DNA of 28,028 bases from Gonium pectorale (lineage: Eukaryota > Chlorophyta > Chlorophyceae > Chlamydomonadales > Volvocaceae). A program made the translations under genes and the position numbers. Each line of letters begins with the position of its first letter. Position 1 is the stretch's first letter. Shown piece after piece: positions 12,038 through 24,486 of this stretch. The notes under the pieces are model-generated. The model was not told the DNA's origin. It was given only the letters and a program-made list of their open reading frames with translations, and did not search any database. The stretch covers positions 927,231 to 955,258 of the forward strand of contig LSYV01000015.1 in the NCBI GenBank assembly GCA_001584585.1, written 5' to 3'.

Positions 12038-15000
12038 ATGGAGATATACTATACAACTAAGATCGCTGGGAGAGCTGGGATTATCGCAGGATGGTCAAAG
12101 GCAAGAAAGACATGCACATGCTTATATGCAGCTCAGGTTCCTCTGACAGTGTCGCAATCGCCTCTCCTGCAGGCTCCTGGGTATCCGTCGCTGCTGGCCG
12201 TGGCGCTCAGCCCGAACGCTGTTGGAGTTTACAACGAGGAGGTGCGGAGATGGGCCGTTCCTGCGGGTTGCCATGCCGCACATTTAGCATAAATGCTTAT
12301 ATCACAATGCCTTACAGGGCCGGCCTATTGACCCGAACAACGAGGCGAACATAAAAAATGTCCGCGGCACGGAGTGTGCGAAAATCGCCTGGCACCCGTT
12401 GCTGCCGCTGCTGGCGATTGGGTGGAAGGATGGTGAGGAGGGGTAGCCAGAGCTGTGTCGCTGTGGGTTGTGGTGCCGGGGTTGGCACCTGCGCGTCGCT
12501 CCGTATTCCCCCACCCGAGGGCACTCATGTGGAGCATGGTCCTGCACCCCTGCTCGCCCAAACCCCACCCCTATCTGTGAAATTGTTGAGTTTTGGGTGT
12601 ACAGGGCTACTGGCGGAGGTTTGCACGAGTGAAAGTGAGCACCCGCCATACTGCTGTGAACCGCCAGGTGCCATATCCTTCTGGAATGCGGAGGAGCGAA
12701 AGCTGGAGGAGGACAGCAAGATCCACCGAAACACCATCAGCAGCATGACATGGACGAGCAGTGGAGACCGTCTCATTACGGGCGATGAGAACGGGCGGGT
12801 GAGCAACGCCGCGGGAGCCTGCCAGTGGACCAGCTGCTGGCTTGCTGACGACAATGCGTGTACACAAACACGAGCTTATATCCCTATTGTTTACTGTGCC
12901 TGACCGCTAAGATACGCCATCTCTAACCCCGAGTGATTACTAGCTTGCCGTTGCACGCCCCCTGTATAGATATCCATGTGGAAGACGGACAGGCTCATGC
13001 GGCCGATCCACGTGGTAGCGTACGACGAGCCGGGGGCTGTCATTCGCCATATTGTCGTGGGGCTGCCCGAGGACGTGCCCGAAAGCAACAGCCAGGTACT
13101 TGGGATATGGTGCCATGGCGGCTGACGATGTGCATTCACGATAGGCTTGAGGAAGTGAAACAGGGTTTGATAACGACGGGCTGGACGCCAACCGCATCCG
13201 GGAGGGGCGAGGGTCCTTTTGGGCTTCGGGTGGTGGTTGACAATGTTGATGCTGTCGGGGCAAGAAATCTTGAAGGGACCAAGGCGGGAGGGCCAGGACG
13301 GGTTGACTTCATTTCCCTAGTCACTGGGCATGGCCTTTATGCGGGCGTTCAGGTAAGGAGGCGGTGGACTAGTAAGTAGCATACTGCCCGTTTGCTGCTC
13401 TCACATGCCCCATACGACATTATGTATCCACCTACCCACCCGCCTGTCCGCCCTCTCCAGATCGTGGTTTCGTTCTACGTGGCAGATGTGACGGACCGCG
13501 CAGTGGTCAAGTGGTGCAACGACCAGGGATACAGCGGAATCGTGCAGGTGTGCCACCACCGCCCTGCCGCCTCTGCCGCCCCTGCAGCGGGGTGCGGCTG
13601 AAGGAACAGCAGACACCGGTCAGGCCGGACCGTAGGGAGTTCACCGGTCATTACCGTCTTTGCTAGCACCAGTCCTGCAGCCTAGAAGCACCTTTGGGCA
13701 GCCGTTTGAGGCCAAAAAATGCCGGTCCACAGTTGACCACCGCGCCGCAACCCCACAAGGAAACATGCGGGAAGTCGTGCAACCCAGAGCTATCTTGCGG
13801 TCGGCGTTTCACTCCCGCCACACCTAAACCCAAACCACTGAACCCCGTAGGAAATGTCGGAGAACGTCCACACCCTGGTTCACTACCCGGAGCGGGACCA
13901 GCTGCTGGTGATTGGCTCCTCATGCACGCTCAACGTGCTCACGCGCGATGAGCAGCTGGGCGCCTGGGTGACCGCGTCAAAGATGAAGTTCGCCACGGGC
14001 ACCGGCGAGGCGGCCACTGGCCTGCAGGTGTGGATGGGCAGCCACCCGAGCTGCCGTACTCCATCGCAGCGCGGTACCTTCCTTGCACGTCAGGACGCTA
14101 ACGTTTACGGGGCATGGTGTCGAGGGCACGAGGCAGGGAGTATTGCCGTTGTAGCGTAGTACGGGCCGAGTCGCAATGAAGAGGGCAGGTCATCACTGTT
14201 CCGAGGAGCGGACGGCCTGGCTGCGGGTGACCATTGTCCCGCGCAGGTGGCCTGGGCCGGCAACCACACACTCGCCTCGGCTAGCGAGAAGGACAACGTG
14301 GTCCGCATGTACAACTTCGACACGGAGGACAATTACGTGCTCAACCTGGAGGCAGACTCGGGCCTCGTCAGCCGCGTGGTTTGCCTCGCATACGACCAGC
14401 GGTGCGCATAGGGCGCCGGCGAGGGCTCTCCCTGGCTAAGAGCCCAACTGGCTGGGACGAAATGCTGGGGTGCAGGCCAGGCCAACCTGGGATGCCCTAG
14501 ACTGGCCTACTTCTGGTTGGCTGGGGCGCTTGGATGCGTCGAGGGCCAGCACAGCCCGTCCCACACGGTGCACATGCGTCTGTGTCGGGTTGTAACGCAC
14601 GTGGAGGGAAGACCTTACCCGCGCTTCAAGGGCATGAACCTGTACCCCTGCAGGTACCACTTGCTTGCTGTGGGCACCACGGACGGGCGCGTCATGATGT
14701 ACAAATACAACCAGCCGTCGGAGCGGTCCGATCCCGTCTTGGACCTGGCCAAGTGCTGGGAGATGCAGCCCGCGTTCTTTGTGGGTACCGTGTCTATCAG
14801 CCCCGGCGCGGCTCGATCCGACTCCGCTAGCAAAGGCCCGAGGCCAAAAGGGCTCCCTTCCACAGCGTTCTCCTGTAGCATTGTTTCGCCATGGACAGAA
14901 TATTGTGGTCAAGGTGGTCGGAATACCCTTTGTCAGTGCGCCGTGAAATGCCTGACGCTTGCATTTGGCTGCAGGTGGGCAACCGCGCACTGTCCATGGA

Positions 15001-18000
15001 GTGGGGCCCGCTGCCTCGGCTCATGGTGGTGGCGTGTAACGACGCCATTAACGTGTGCCGCAAGACCATGCTCAGCTACAAGTACCGGGACGGAGTGGCC
15101 ATCATGCAGGTGAGGCCGGGTGTGCGTGGGGCGCCCTCGTTGAGCTGCGAGCATTGCGAGATATCAGGGGGTTTCTACAAGGCCAGGCGAGACTGGGCGT
15201 CTTCTCTTGGGAATGATGTGTAGGGCAGCTGGTTAGGAATGCTCAACCAGACGAGCCTGTCATATTGTCAATTTTGCATTGGCTGCAGGTGGCGGTGGAC
15301 CGTGTGGTGCTGGAAAACATGGAGCTGGAGCCGCAGCGGCCACCGGGACGCCTGCAGCTGCAGGTCGGTGCGAAGTTCCCTGCGATAATTGTGCGAAATT
15401 GGTAGCGGAAGGGCCTGGACGGGTCCCTCAGGACATTGCCCTTGAGGAACAGCCCCAGCGATTGGAACGACCCCGTAGGAACCCAAGCTGCTGCAGAGCA
15501 ACAGAGCTGATGCGGTAGCGTGCTGGTTGGCTGATCGTATGGGCGTGGGCCCGCCTTGCTTGGCGGTCAAGCGGGAAGCAACGTAGCTGCAACCTATGTT
15601 CTGGATGCGATGTTGATCATGCTATCGCCATCTTGACTCACCCATCTCCGATTCCCTGTGCAGGACATGCAACTTCTCGGCCTGGACCTGAGCAAAGGCC
15701 TGCTGCTAGTGTGGGACGGCGAGCGCGCAGAGGTGCGAATGCCGTGCCGAGCGGTAGCATGACAACGACCCGGGCCGGATACGCACATTTCGTGACCCGT
15801 CTATCGACGGACAAGGCGCGCTGCTTCCCTGCAACAATTTTGGCGTCCTCCCTTACAGCCAGTCCCCGCACCACCCCTAGGACGCCATCACTGCAAACCG
15901 AACCGGACGTTTCCTTGTATCCACTCCGCGTTGCGAAGCTTGATGCATGCATCCGATCTGCCACCACAGGTGTACAAGGTTACGGAGACGAACGACATCA
16001 TGGCTGCCTCCCAGTTCGAGACCACCAGCCGTTGCATGGCCATCAATAACGACTCCATCTACCGGGCAGCGGAGGGCAAGCTGGAAGTCGTCAACATGGC
16101 GGGTGAGGGGAAGCGCGAATGCAGGCGGTGCGGTGGTGACAGGAGCCTTGATGTCGCGGCAGTCTGGCTGCACAGTAGCCCGTCGCTCTCCATCATGCGC
16201 ACGCCACGCAGCGCTTCAGATCTCGTGCAGCGCGCCACGCTCTGGTGAAAGGCGCACAGGCCTTGCAGACCGGATCAAGGGGATGCAACCAGCAACCCGT
16301 GACTCACGGTCACCTAGCGCCAGGGCCGTCCCTGCTTCGTTGCTCCCGATATCTGTCACCATGAACCCGTGGCCCCTTCTCCCACCTCCAAGGCACCGTG
16401 AAGCAGACCATCATGTTCGACGATAACCACGGTTCGCCCGCTTATATGGATGTGGCGCGGGACTACCTGGTGGCTGTCACCAATGTCAACTTTGTGCGGG
16501 TGTTCAAGGTGGCCGGACGCGAAGCCAAGCCGCACGCCGGTCCGGGTGAGCACCTGACATTGCCTGGACCTCTAGGCTCAGAGAGAAGCCTCGGGTTCTC
16601 CCTCGTACCTCATAATTTGGCGTGGGGCCGTCCAACTTTCTTCAGCGACGTATGAATTCCGGCGTTTCATATGGGCCAACCGATTCGTTCATTGTTCCCA
16701 GCCATGTGTCACCAGTGCCATCTGGCTGCCGTCTGGCCTTTTTTCCGCAGCGCCGCTCTGCCCGCCGGAGCTGAAGGGCTGGAAGGTGTCTTCCGTCAAG
16801 GTGAATGGAACCGGCAACCTGGTGGCGGCGCTGCTGATGGGTCCCGAGCCGGCTCGCGCGGTGCAGCTTGTCGTGTGGTGCGGGGAGGCCAACACGCACC
16901 ACGTGCACGACTTCGGGCCCGATGGGCGGGTGCCAGTGGGGCTGCTGTGGGACACCGTGGAGCCGAAGCTGCTCATCGTGCAGACAGCGGTAAGCCAGCG
17001 GGGGAAGGCGGAGGAAATTGAGTGGGGAAAAGGGGATGCTAACTGGAGGCGCTGGAGGAAGGTGAATGTCGCGTGGAACAATACCTTCATGAAACGATGA
17101 ATTGGACCGGAAACGAGAGGATGTGACGCTGGCTGGGCAGGGCGGTGTATAGGTTGGCCAGGGCTTCAGGACAGCGAACTTAATGATTGACGATTTACTT
17201 TTCACGAGCACTTGACCAAGTATTTCATGGTGCACTTATTCGCGGCATGCGCCCTTTGCTAACCGTGCTGGGATGGTTAAGCCGCAGCGCCAGCGCTGAG
17301 CAACTGACCGCCCGCTTCGCGCCCCCACCCCGTAGCCCTCCTTTGCGGACAACATGGAGGAGCGGACCGCCGAGGCCTCCCACGCGGTGGACATCGCCAT
17401 CATTTTCGTGGACCCGGATAAGGGCATTCTGCTGCAGGTACAGAGCGGGGTGTCGGCTGGGCAAAGGGGTCGGGGACAGGGACGCAAGGCAGGCTAAGCA
17501 GGAGGAGCCTCACAAACGAACCTTGGGGTAGGTCTTGAGGGGACCGCGGTATATAGGTACGGTATCACGCTCCTGCCGATTGCGCGTCGAACTCACCTGC
17601 ATTCCTGTGAGAGCATTAGGTAACGGTAAGCCTTGGAATACTGCCTCGCCAGGTCGAAGGATGTCATGTCAACCGCCTGTCTAACCGGTCGTAGCCGTCA
17701 CCCAGCGACTTAGATCCTGCGTTGCCTGCGGCCCATGCTAGCTCCTACCGTAACTTATGTCATGGCTGCCGGCTTCATCACTTGCAGGAGTACCAGTCCA
17801 TCCACCAGGGCGGCGCCACGGCCTGCATCGGCTCAGCTGCGCCCTTCCTGCTAACCAACCGCAAGAACATGGTGACGCCCACGCCGGGCAGCGGCGGCTT
17901 CCAGCCCTTCACTAGCAATGTGTCCAAGGTCGTTATGACCAGCTTCCAGGGCATGCAGGTGCGGAGCAGCGGAGGTGAAAGAGGAGGCAGGGGTGGCAAA

Positions 18001-21000
18001 TGATGGGGCACGCACACATTTCGAGGGTAGCGGGACGGGTGGAGAGAGTTGGGTGAGTCTACTGCATCTCGCGTGTGGGTTCCTGGCGAGCGCTTCGTGT
18101 GCTCATTACCCTCATGGAAGTTGCAGGTAACATGTGGACAACGAACATACGCTTGAGGACCCGCTCGTGTCTTTGCCGCGGCCTTTGCAGGACTCGGACG
18201 AGAAGACGCGGCGCGCTCTCCTTGACTTTTCCTTCAGCCTGGCCACCGGCAACATGGACGAGGCGTTCCGGTCTGTAAAAGCCATCAAGAACCCCGCCGT
18301 TTGGGAGAACATGGCCCATATGTGCATCCGGAACAAGCGGCTGGACGTCGCAGGTGGGTTGCATTGGGCCGAGGTAGGGAAATTGGGCTTGTGGCAGCAG
18401 CCTGGCATGTTCGGCCAGTGCCATCTCTCCCCGCCGCAATGTCCGGACCCGCCTCGGTCTGACTCTGCCCACACGCGCAACGTGCGGCCGACTCCCTCAA
18501 CTGCGTACCAGATCACTGCAGCCAGATGCTCTCTGCGCTGACCTGTGTAGCTGTGCCTGACCTTGCGGCCTGCATCCCTCCGAATCTGCTGGCGCAGAGC
18601 ACTGCCTCAGCAACATGGAGCACGCCCGCGGCGCTCGCGCGCTGCGCGAGGCCAAGGCCATCGAGGAGGCCGACGCGCGGGTGGCAACCGTCGCGGTGCA
18701 CCTGGGCATGATTGAGGACGCCAAGAAGCTGTACATCGCCTGCGAAAGGTGGGGCACAAGGCACGTGTTTGAAGCGAGCACATTCGCGTGTCGTGGCGCA
18801 AGGGAAGCTACGTTTCCGCTGTGGATCTTGGCGGACCCCTCTGCAGACCCCTCCGCATCAGATGCAGCCCAGGCGCTTAAACGCCGATCCCAACCTTCCT
18901 CCCGCCAGGTACGACCTGCTCAACCAGCTGTACCGCGCGTGCGGCCAGTGGGAAAAGGCACTGGAGATCGCCGAGAAGCACGACCGCATCCACCTCAAGT
19001 CCACGCACTACGTGTACGCTCAGGTGCGTGTGCTTCAAGCGGCCAGGTTGGCGGCCACGTCCCACGAGTCCAAATCGTCTGTACCCCGCGGCCACCAAGT
19101 CATGGGCCGCCCCAGGCATGGTCGGCCGCTTCCCTCACCCCCCCCTCCCCCCGCAACTTTGCCCTCATCAGTACCTGGAGCGCAGCGGCGACCTTGCAGG
19201 GGCGCAGAAGCATTACGAGGCGAGCGGCTGCTCGCTGGTGGAGGTGCCCCGCATGCTGTTCGAGGCGGAGAAGTTCAACGACCTGCAGGCCTTCATACAG
19301 GTGCGTGGGTGGCGCACACCGGGAGAGGCATGGGCGGCGCCGCACCCGCTCCCCAACCACATGTCGCCCCAGAGACGCTGGCGCCTACCGGTAGCCGTGG
19401 TGCTTCCGGCCTGGCGCCGTATCCTGGCACACGTATGTGCTGCGTGTGCGTGCGCCTTTCAGCAGGCTGTAACCCTTTGCCGCGACTTTGAATGCTGTCC
19501 CCCCCCAGGCAAACGACAGCCGCGAGCTGATCCTGTGGTGGGGCCGCTACCTCGAGTCGCTGGGCGAGTACGGCAAGGCGCTCGACTGCTACCGCAAAGC
19601 GGGCGACTCCCTGTCTATGGTGCGCATTCACTGCTTCCAGAAGGAGTGGAAGGCGGCCGAGGAGGAGGTGAGAACGGGGGCGAGGAAAAGGAGGGGGCGG
19701 CGGGCGGGCCGCATGGGGTACATGCGGGAGCAGCAAGCTGGTGTAATGAGCTTGGGCTCCTCGTACGTGAGCGACCACAGCCTATTGCACGGGGCTCTCC
19801 TGCGCGCCATTTTCTGTGCGAACTCCTGTGCATGCTGCTGTCGTGCTTCTCCTTTGTGTTTAGGTGGCCAACAGCGGCGATCAGGCTGGTGCTTTCCACC
19901 TGGCCCGCCAGTACGAGGCCGCGGGCCGGATCCCCGAGGCGGTGCGCTACTATACGCAGGTGGGTGGCCCACTTTTCCTCCATGGCCGGGGGCAGGGGCA
20001 CGCCATTGATTACGCGAGGCTAGGTGCACCTAGATGGTGTGCAGCCTCGGGATACTCCTGACTCTTACGTCTCACAAGTGGCATTGCCTGCCTGCTTTCA
20101 CACCGTCGCCCTAGAGACGTCTGCGCGAGCGTCCACGTACCTAAGAACTGTGTTACCAGTTCCTGCCGGTCCCCCGCCGCCCTCAGGCCAAGCGCTATAG
20201 CCACGGTGTGCGCCTGGCCAAGGTGCATGAGCTGGACAGCGACCTAATGAACCTGGCGCTCAAGAGCACGCCCGCGGTCATGATTGACACCGCCGACTAC
20301 CTCTTCCAGAAGGCACGTTGAGGGCCGGTTGTGGCTTTGAGCCTTCGATCCTTGCATAGACCGGCTGCCCGCGTTGTGGCAGCCCGTGTCCGCGAGTATC
20401 GCTACGTCTCGTGCCACTGCTGCCCTGCCACCATGCTGCCCCAAGTCCTGCCCCGACCTGCCCTCTCCTTTTCTTCCCGTTACTGCTGTAAACCAGTGCG
20501 TTCCATAAGCGCTGAATGCATAATTGTTTTTGGTATCTGCACCACAGGGCCAGCACGAAAAGGCCGCCACGCTGTACATGAAGGGCGGCAAGCTGTCCAA
20601 GGCGGTGGAGATGTGCTTCCAGGCGCAGCTGTTTGACGTGCTACAACACATCACTGACGATATGACGCCGGGGAACAGCGACCCGACGCTATACAACCGG
20701 TGCGCACAGCGTCACCGCTCCTGCACGCCTCGCCATGTGTGGTCCGTACTGCAAGCAAGCCGCTTGCCAATACCGCGGTTTAGCGCGTCCAGGCCCTTCA
20801 CGTGAATGCATAGCACTGATAGGTGCGTTTGGCTGTAAGATTGGTTGGTGATTCTTAAGGCGCCTTGCCTTGTTCGGGGCGCCGCTCCCGCCCCCAGGTG
20901 CGCCGAGTTCTTCATGCAATTTGGGCATAACGACAAGGCAGTCAAGATGCTCATCGCGGCGCAGCAGTTCGGGCGTGCGCTCGAGCTGTGCGTGGAGCAC

Positions 21001-23316
21001 GACGTGTCAATTACGGAGGTGAGCGCTGGGTGCTGGGTGCTGACCGCCCCCGGGCAGTGTTGGCACGCCAAGCGCACTTGGCCATCATGGGCGCAGCCGT
21101 TGCCACTGCCCAAGTGCACGGAGACGCAGGACTTGCGTGACCAGTGCCGTAAGCGACGTCGCGCGCGCCTCCACCGCTTGCTGCTACCGGCTTCGCAGGA
21201 AATGGCGGACTCGATGACCCCGGACAAGACGTCGCCGCTGGGCCCCGACGAGCGGAACAGCGTCATCTGCCGGATAGCCAAGGTGCGCTGCGCTGGCCGC
21301 TGCCTGGCCATTCCAAGACGGGTCAGGGCGTCCAGAACCTCACGAAATCCTGTTTGCAATCATCATGTGTGCATTTGGCTGACACCTGCGCCCCGCAGGT
21401 TGCCAAGCGGCAGGGCAACTACCAGCTTGCAGCCAAGAAGTACACGCAGGCGGGCGACAAGGTCAAGGCCATGAAGGCGCTGCTGCGCGGAGGCGATGCG
21501 GAGAAGATTATATTCTTTGCAGGTACGTCCGTATGCCGCGACCTTATGACAGTTGTTGAGGACCCGCATTATGTGCCCTGTGGTGCACATAATTTGCCCC
21601 AGCCACGATGCACCAATTCCCCTATCACGAGACCCCAAAGCGCTTGTCTGAAAACCGCACTGACGGTGACCACTGCAGCTCGAGCATAATTAGCGTCTGC
21701 CTGGAAGCCCCTGCGTGCTAGAGCTTCCCTTCCCTTATCCCTCCCTCGCTTTGCTTTTGCCCCAGGTGTGTCGCGGCAAAAGGACCTGTACATGATGGCC
21801 GCCAACTACCTGCAGACCCTCAACTGGCACTCCGATCCCGAGCTCATGAAGCACATAATCTCCTTCTACACCAAGGTGGGCATTACGCAAGCAGCTCTGC
21901 GCGCATTCGCCTGAGACTCTTGAGCGCTGCTAGAGACTTCACCTTGTGATGGATCGTCTGCCCATAAGTCTCCATCAGTACGGAGCGGCCGCTTAATTTG
22001 CTCCAGACAACTGCCCCCTATCCTTCGTGCCCCATAGGCTGCTGCCTGGGACAGCCTGGCTGCCTTCTATGAGGCATGTGCGCAGATCGAGGTGGACGAG
22101 TACCGGGACTACGAGAAGGCGCTGCAGGTGTGTGCTACACTGACCTTTCGGGCCAACCGCCAACAGCGTGTGCAGCATGTGGCCGGTGAAGGGCCCGCCC
22201 CACCGTTCAGCGAGTATCATGTCTGGCACTTCCTTTCTTGACGGACGTGGGGCTACTCACGCCCTGCCGCTTTCCGTAGGCCATGCGCGAGGCCGCCAAG
22301 TACGTGGCCAAGTCCAAGTCAGACGACCGTGACAACCGCCTGGCCACTATCTCTGACCGCATCGCCGTGTCCGAGCGCTTCGTGGAGGCGCGACAGCTCA
22401 TCGGATCAAACCCGCAGGAGGCACTGCGCGTGTGCGACGAGCTGCTACGGACCATCCCGCCCGATAGCCAGGTGAGACCGACATACCAGAGCCCTCACGT
22501 GTCTCAGGTTAGCGCACCTGGATCACGAACGAGTGGGATGCAATGTCATGCATACGTCACGGCACCTGCATGCTAGAACGTATCAAGGGAGGGAGTGCTG
22601 GCATGTAACCATGAAGGTACTCCTTTCTGACTGCCACACACGCTTCAACCCCACTGCCAGGACCTGGAGGCAGGCATCCGCATCGGCGACGTGTACGCTC
22701 TGATGGTCGAGTACTGGTGAGTTAACGCCTTGTGGTGGGCAATCGGGATGGAGCGGGACTGTCCATCTCCCTGACTTGGTAGACCCTCCCATACCCCGCC
22801 TGCAACCCTACTTCACCGGCTGCTTTTCATTTCCCCTTCCTTCCACCGCCAGGTACGAGGCCCGGCAGCCGATGGAGGCGTACAAGGCCATCGAGGCCAT
22901 GCGGCGACGTGGCATCATCCTGTCACCCTACCTGGACACCCGCATGGTTGAGGAAATCTACAAGGTGCAGGGGATGAGCGCCTGAACTGAATTGTTCTTA
23001 GACTTACGGACAGGTCCTTAACGAAGAGGCAAGACCCGTATGTTCCGGGGGTTCCAGATCAGATCTGCATCATCCTGTTGTAGTTGGTCTGGTGAGGCGA
23101 CTGGATCATGCACGGGGCGACAGCGTCTGAATTTGTTGGCCCCGCCGCGCGTTGCCCAAGGTTTACCACACCCACCGTGTCCCCCGGCTGGCTGTCCCAC
23201 AGGCGCTGGGCGTGGCTCCCGACATGGCGGAGGACCGCCGTGGGCCCGCTGACCTTGGGCTACGCGATGAGGGCGGGGGCTTCGTGGAGGAGGAGGTGGC
23301 GGACGATGACGACTAG
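12038..23316 (+). CDS. IFT140: Intraflagellar transport protein 140 (IFT-A core subunit)
   Basis: Thirty-four exons join in phase to about 1406 residues, close to the family's usual 1400-1460. Exons: 12038-12100, 12173-12241, 12318-12432, 12668-12798, 12970-13095, 13461-13547, 13851-14027, 14247-14401, 14654-14780, 14975-15109, 15289-15363, 15664-15732, 15970-16102, 16393-16545, 16751-16989, 17336-17437, 17788-17958, 18191-18353, 18598-18748, 18909-19023, 19172-19300, 19509-19667, 19864-19959, 20187-20312, 20548-20699, 20898-21018, 21199-21282, 21399-21522, 21766-21875, 22038-22127, 22280-22471, 22661-22716, 22853-22964, 23203-23316. Residues 1 to about 700 form the WD40 beta-propeller half ([17 protein letters not shown] is typical); about 710-1370 is the TPR half, with family-specific blocks [28 protein letters not shown] and [16 protein letters not shown]. 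The C-terminus is acidic ([11 protein letters not shown]). IFT140 belongs to the IFT-A complex that drives retrograde transport in cilia. Two introns appear to use GC donors (after 12100 and 20312). An extra exon between 13095 and 13461 is possible. Confidence 0.93.
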
Positions 23317-23551
23317 AGCGGAGGCAAGCGTGAAAAATGGTTGGATGCCCCGCCGGAATGGCGGCGCTGGTGGTTGGATGGTGATCGGGGCACGGGCGGA
23401 ACTGCTGTGACCACATGGTCAAAGTGACCTTGTCCGTTGGTGAAATGGCTGTACATATCGTGTGCATCAGGCTCGTGACAGAAAGTGGCAGGATACGCGC
23501 TGCTACATTAGGGCCCGCTGAGGGTGATTTTCTAACGCGAGGGTCACGTGG

Positions 23552-23556
23552 TGTAA
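23552..23556 (+). terminator. TGTAA poly(A) signal of IFT140
   Basis: TGTAA lies about 236 bases after the IFT140 stop (TAG 23314-23316); this is the volvocine polyadenylation signal. A second TGTAA at 23653-23657 is an alternative. Both lie just before the 3' stem-loop of the convergent H2A gene. Confidence 0.55.
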
Positions 23557-23732
23557 CCCAGCAGAAGCTGTTGCAACTGCACTCGTCCTGCCACTGAAGT
23601 CCCTCTGGCAGGCATGACTGCAGTCATTGGCACGCTTGACACTTCACAACTCTGTAAAGCATATCCAAAGGCCTTTCCGGTCGAGTCCAAATAGGGAAAT
23701 ACACGTAGCAATGGTCCTGTCCAATATTTAGT

Positions 23733-23748
23733 GGTGTTGAAAAACACC
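23733..23748 (-). terminator. Histone-type 3' stem-loop of H2A
   Basis: On the minus strand the sequence is GGTGTT-TTTC-AACACC, a perfect 6-bp stem with a 4-base loop, 42 bases downstream of the H2A stop. It matches the 6-bp/4-nt architecture of replication-dependent histone mRNA ends bound by stem-loop binding protein. Confidence 0.9.
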
Positions 23749-23790
23749 GGGTTTGGTTCGGTGGGGCAGTCCCCTCGCTTCCTTCCGCCT

Positions 23791-24189
23791 TTACACGGCG
23801 GCCGAGCCGTCCTCAGCCTTGCCGCCTTTGGACTTCTTGGGCAGCAGCACGGCGTGGATGTTGGGCAGCACGCCGCCCGAGGCGATGGTCACCTCGCCCA
23901 GCAGCTTGCCAAGCTCCTCGTCGTTACGGATGGCCAGCTGGATGTGGCGCGGCACAATGCGGTTCTTCTTGTTGTCGCGGGCAGCGTTGCCCGCAAGCTC
24001 CAGCACCTCGGCGGTGAGGTACTCGAGCACAGCGGCCAGGTACACGGGCGCGCCGGCGCCGACGCGCTCCGCGTACTTGCCCTTCTTCAGGTAACGAGCA
24101 ATGCGGCCCACGGGGAACTGAAGGCCAGCCTTGGAGCTGCGGCTCACGGCCTTCTTGCCAGCGGTCTTGCCCTTGCCACGACCAGCCAT
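23791..24189 (-). CDS. H2A: Histone H2A (canonical, replication-type)
   Basis: Intronless, 132 residues, starting [20 protein letters not shown]. The histone fold is complete: [17 protein letters not shown], the [20 protein letters not shown] helix, [10 protein letters not shown] and [13 protein letters not shown] in the docking region. The C-terminus ([14 protein letters not shown]) has no SQ(E/D) motif, so it is not H2A.X, and nothing suggests H2A.Z. It dimerises with H2B in the nucleosome. The gene is divergent from H2B with 297 bases between start codons. A 3' stem-loop replaces a poly(A) signal, which implies S-phase expression. Confidence 0.98.
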   Translation of the reverse strand: MAGRGKGKTAGKKAVSRSSKAGLQFPVGRIARYLKKGKYAERVGAGAPVYLAAVLEYLTAEVLELAGNAARDNKKNRIVPRHIQLAIRNDEELGKLLGEVTIASGGVLPNIHAVLLPKKSKGGKAEDGSAAV

Positions 24190-24486
24190 TGTGTCGACGT
24201 TGGTTGCGAGTGTGTTAGAATAGTAGGTGCAGGTTGGCTGCTTGGTTGATAGATGATGTGTAAAGCCTTTGAAGCTTAAATGGCCCCTGGTGCGGCTTCG
24301 AGCTCGGCGGTTGGCTCAGCGGGACACGGTTGGGCCGAGCGGCGGTTGTGGTGGCGGTTACGGCGTCAGCGGGGTTGCCGCTGCATTGGAGAGCCTACCG
24401 CTACAAAGAGCATTGGGTTCACATCTTACGTAGCAATTTAACTCTCCGACTGAACTCTACTCTCTAAGCAAGCATTATCGCTCGCC
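24190..24486. promoter_or_regulatory. Divergent H2A/H2B promoter
   Basis: This 297-base spacer drives both histone genes. TATA-like ATTTAA boxes occur on the plus strand at 24436-24441 (toward H2B) and on the minus strand near 24276-24281 (toward H2A). The centre carries two related copies of a motif, CGGTTGGCTCAGCGG (near 24308) and CGGTTGGGCCGAGCGG (near 24328). The core GCTCAGCGGG at 24314-24323 recurs in the H4 upstream region. The H2B leader contains GACTGAACTCTACTC (24448-24462), which is nearly repeated at the right edge of the window. Confidence 0.65.

Noticed and set aside
14781..14784. Donor at 14785 (GTACCG) for IFT140 exon 9
   Set aside because: It would leave phase 1, but exon 10 must be read in phase 0 to give [15 protein letters not shown]; the donor at 14781 (GTGGGT) fits.
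19028..20023. 331-codon plus-strand open frame within IFT140
   Set aside because: It crosses several IFT140 exons out of frame and contains intron sequence; the in-phase exon chain explains the region.
23731..24249. 172-codon plus-strand open frame opposite H2A
   Set aside because: Antisense to an unmistakable H2A gene; no independent features.
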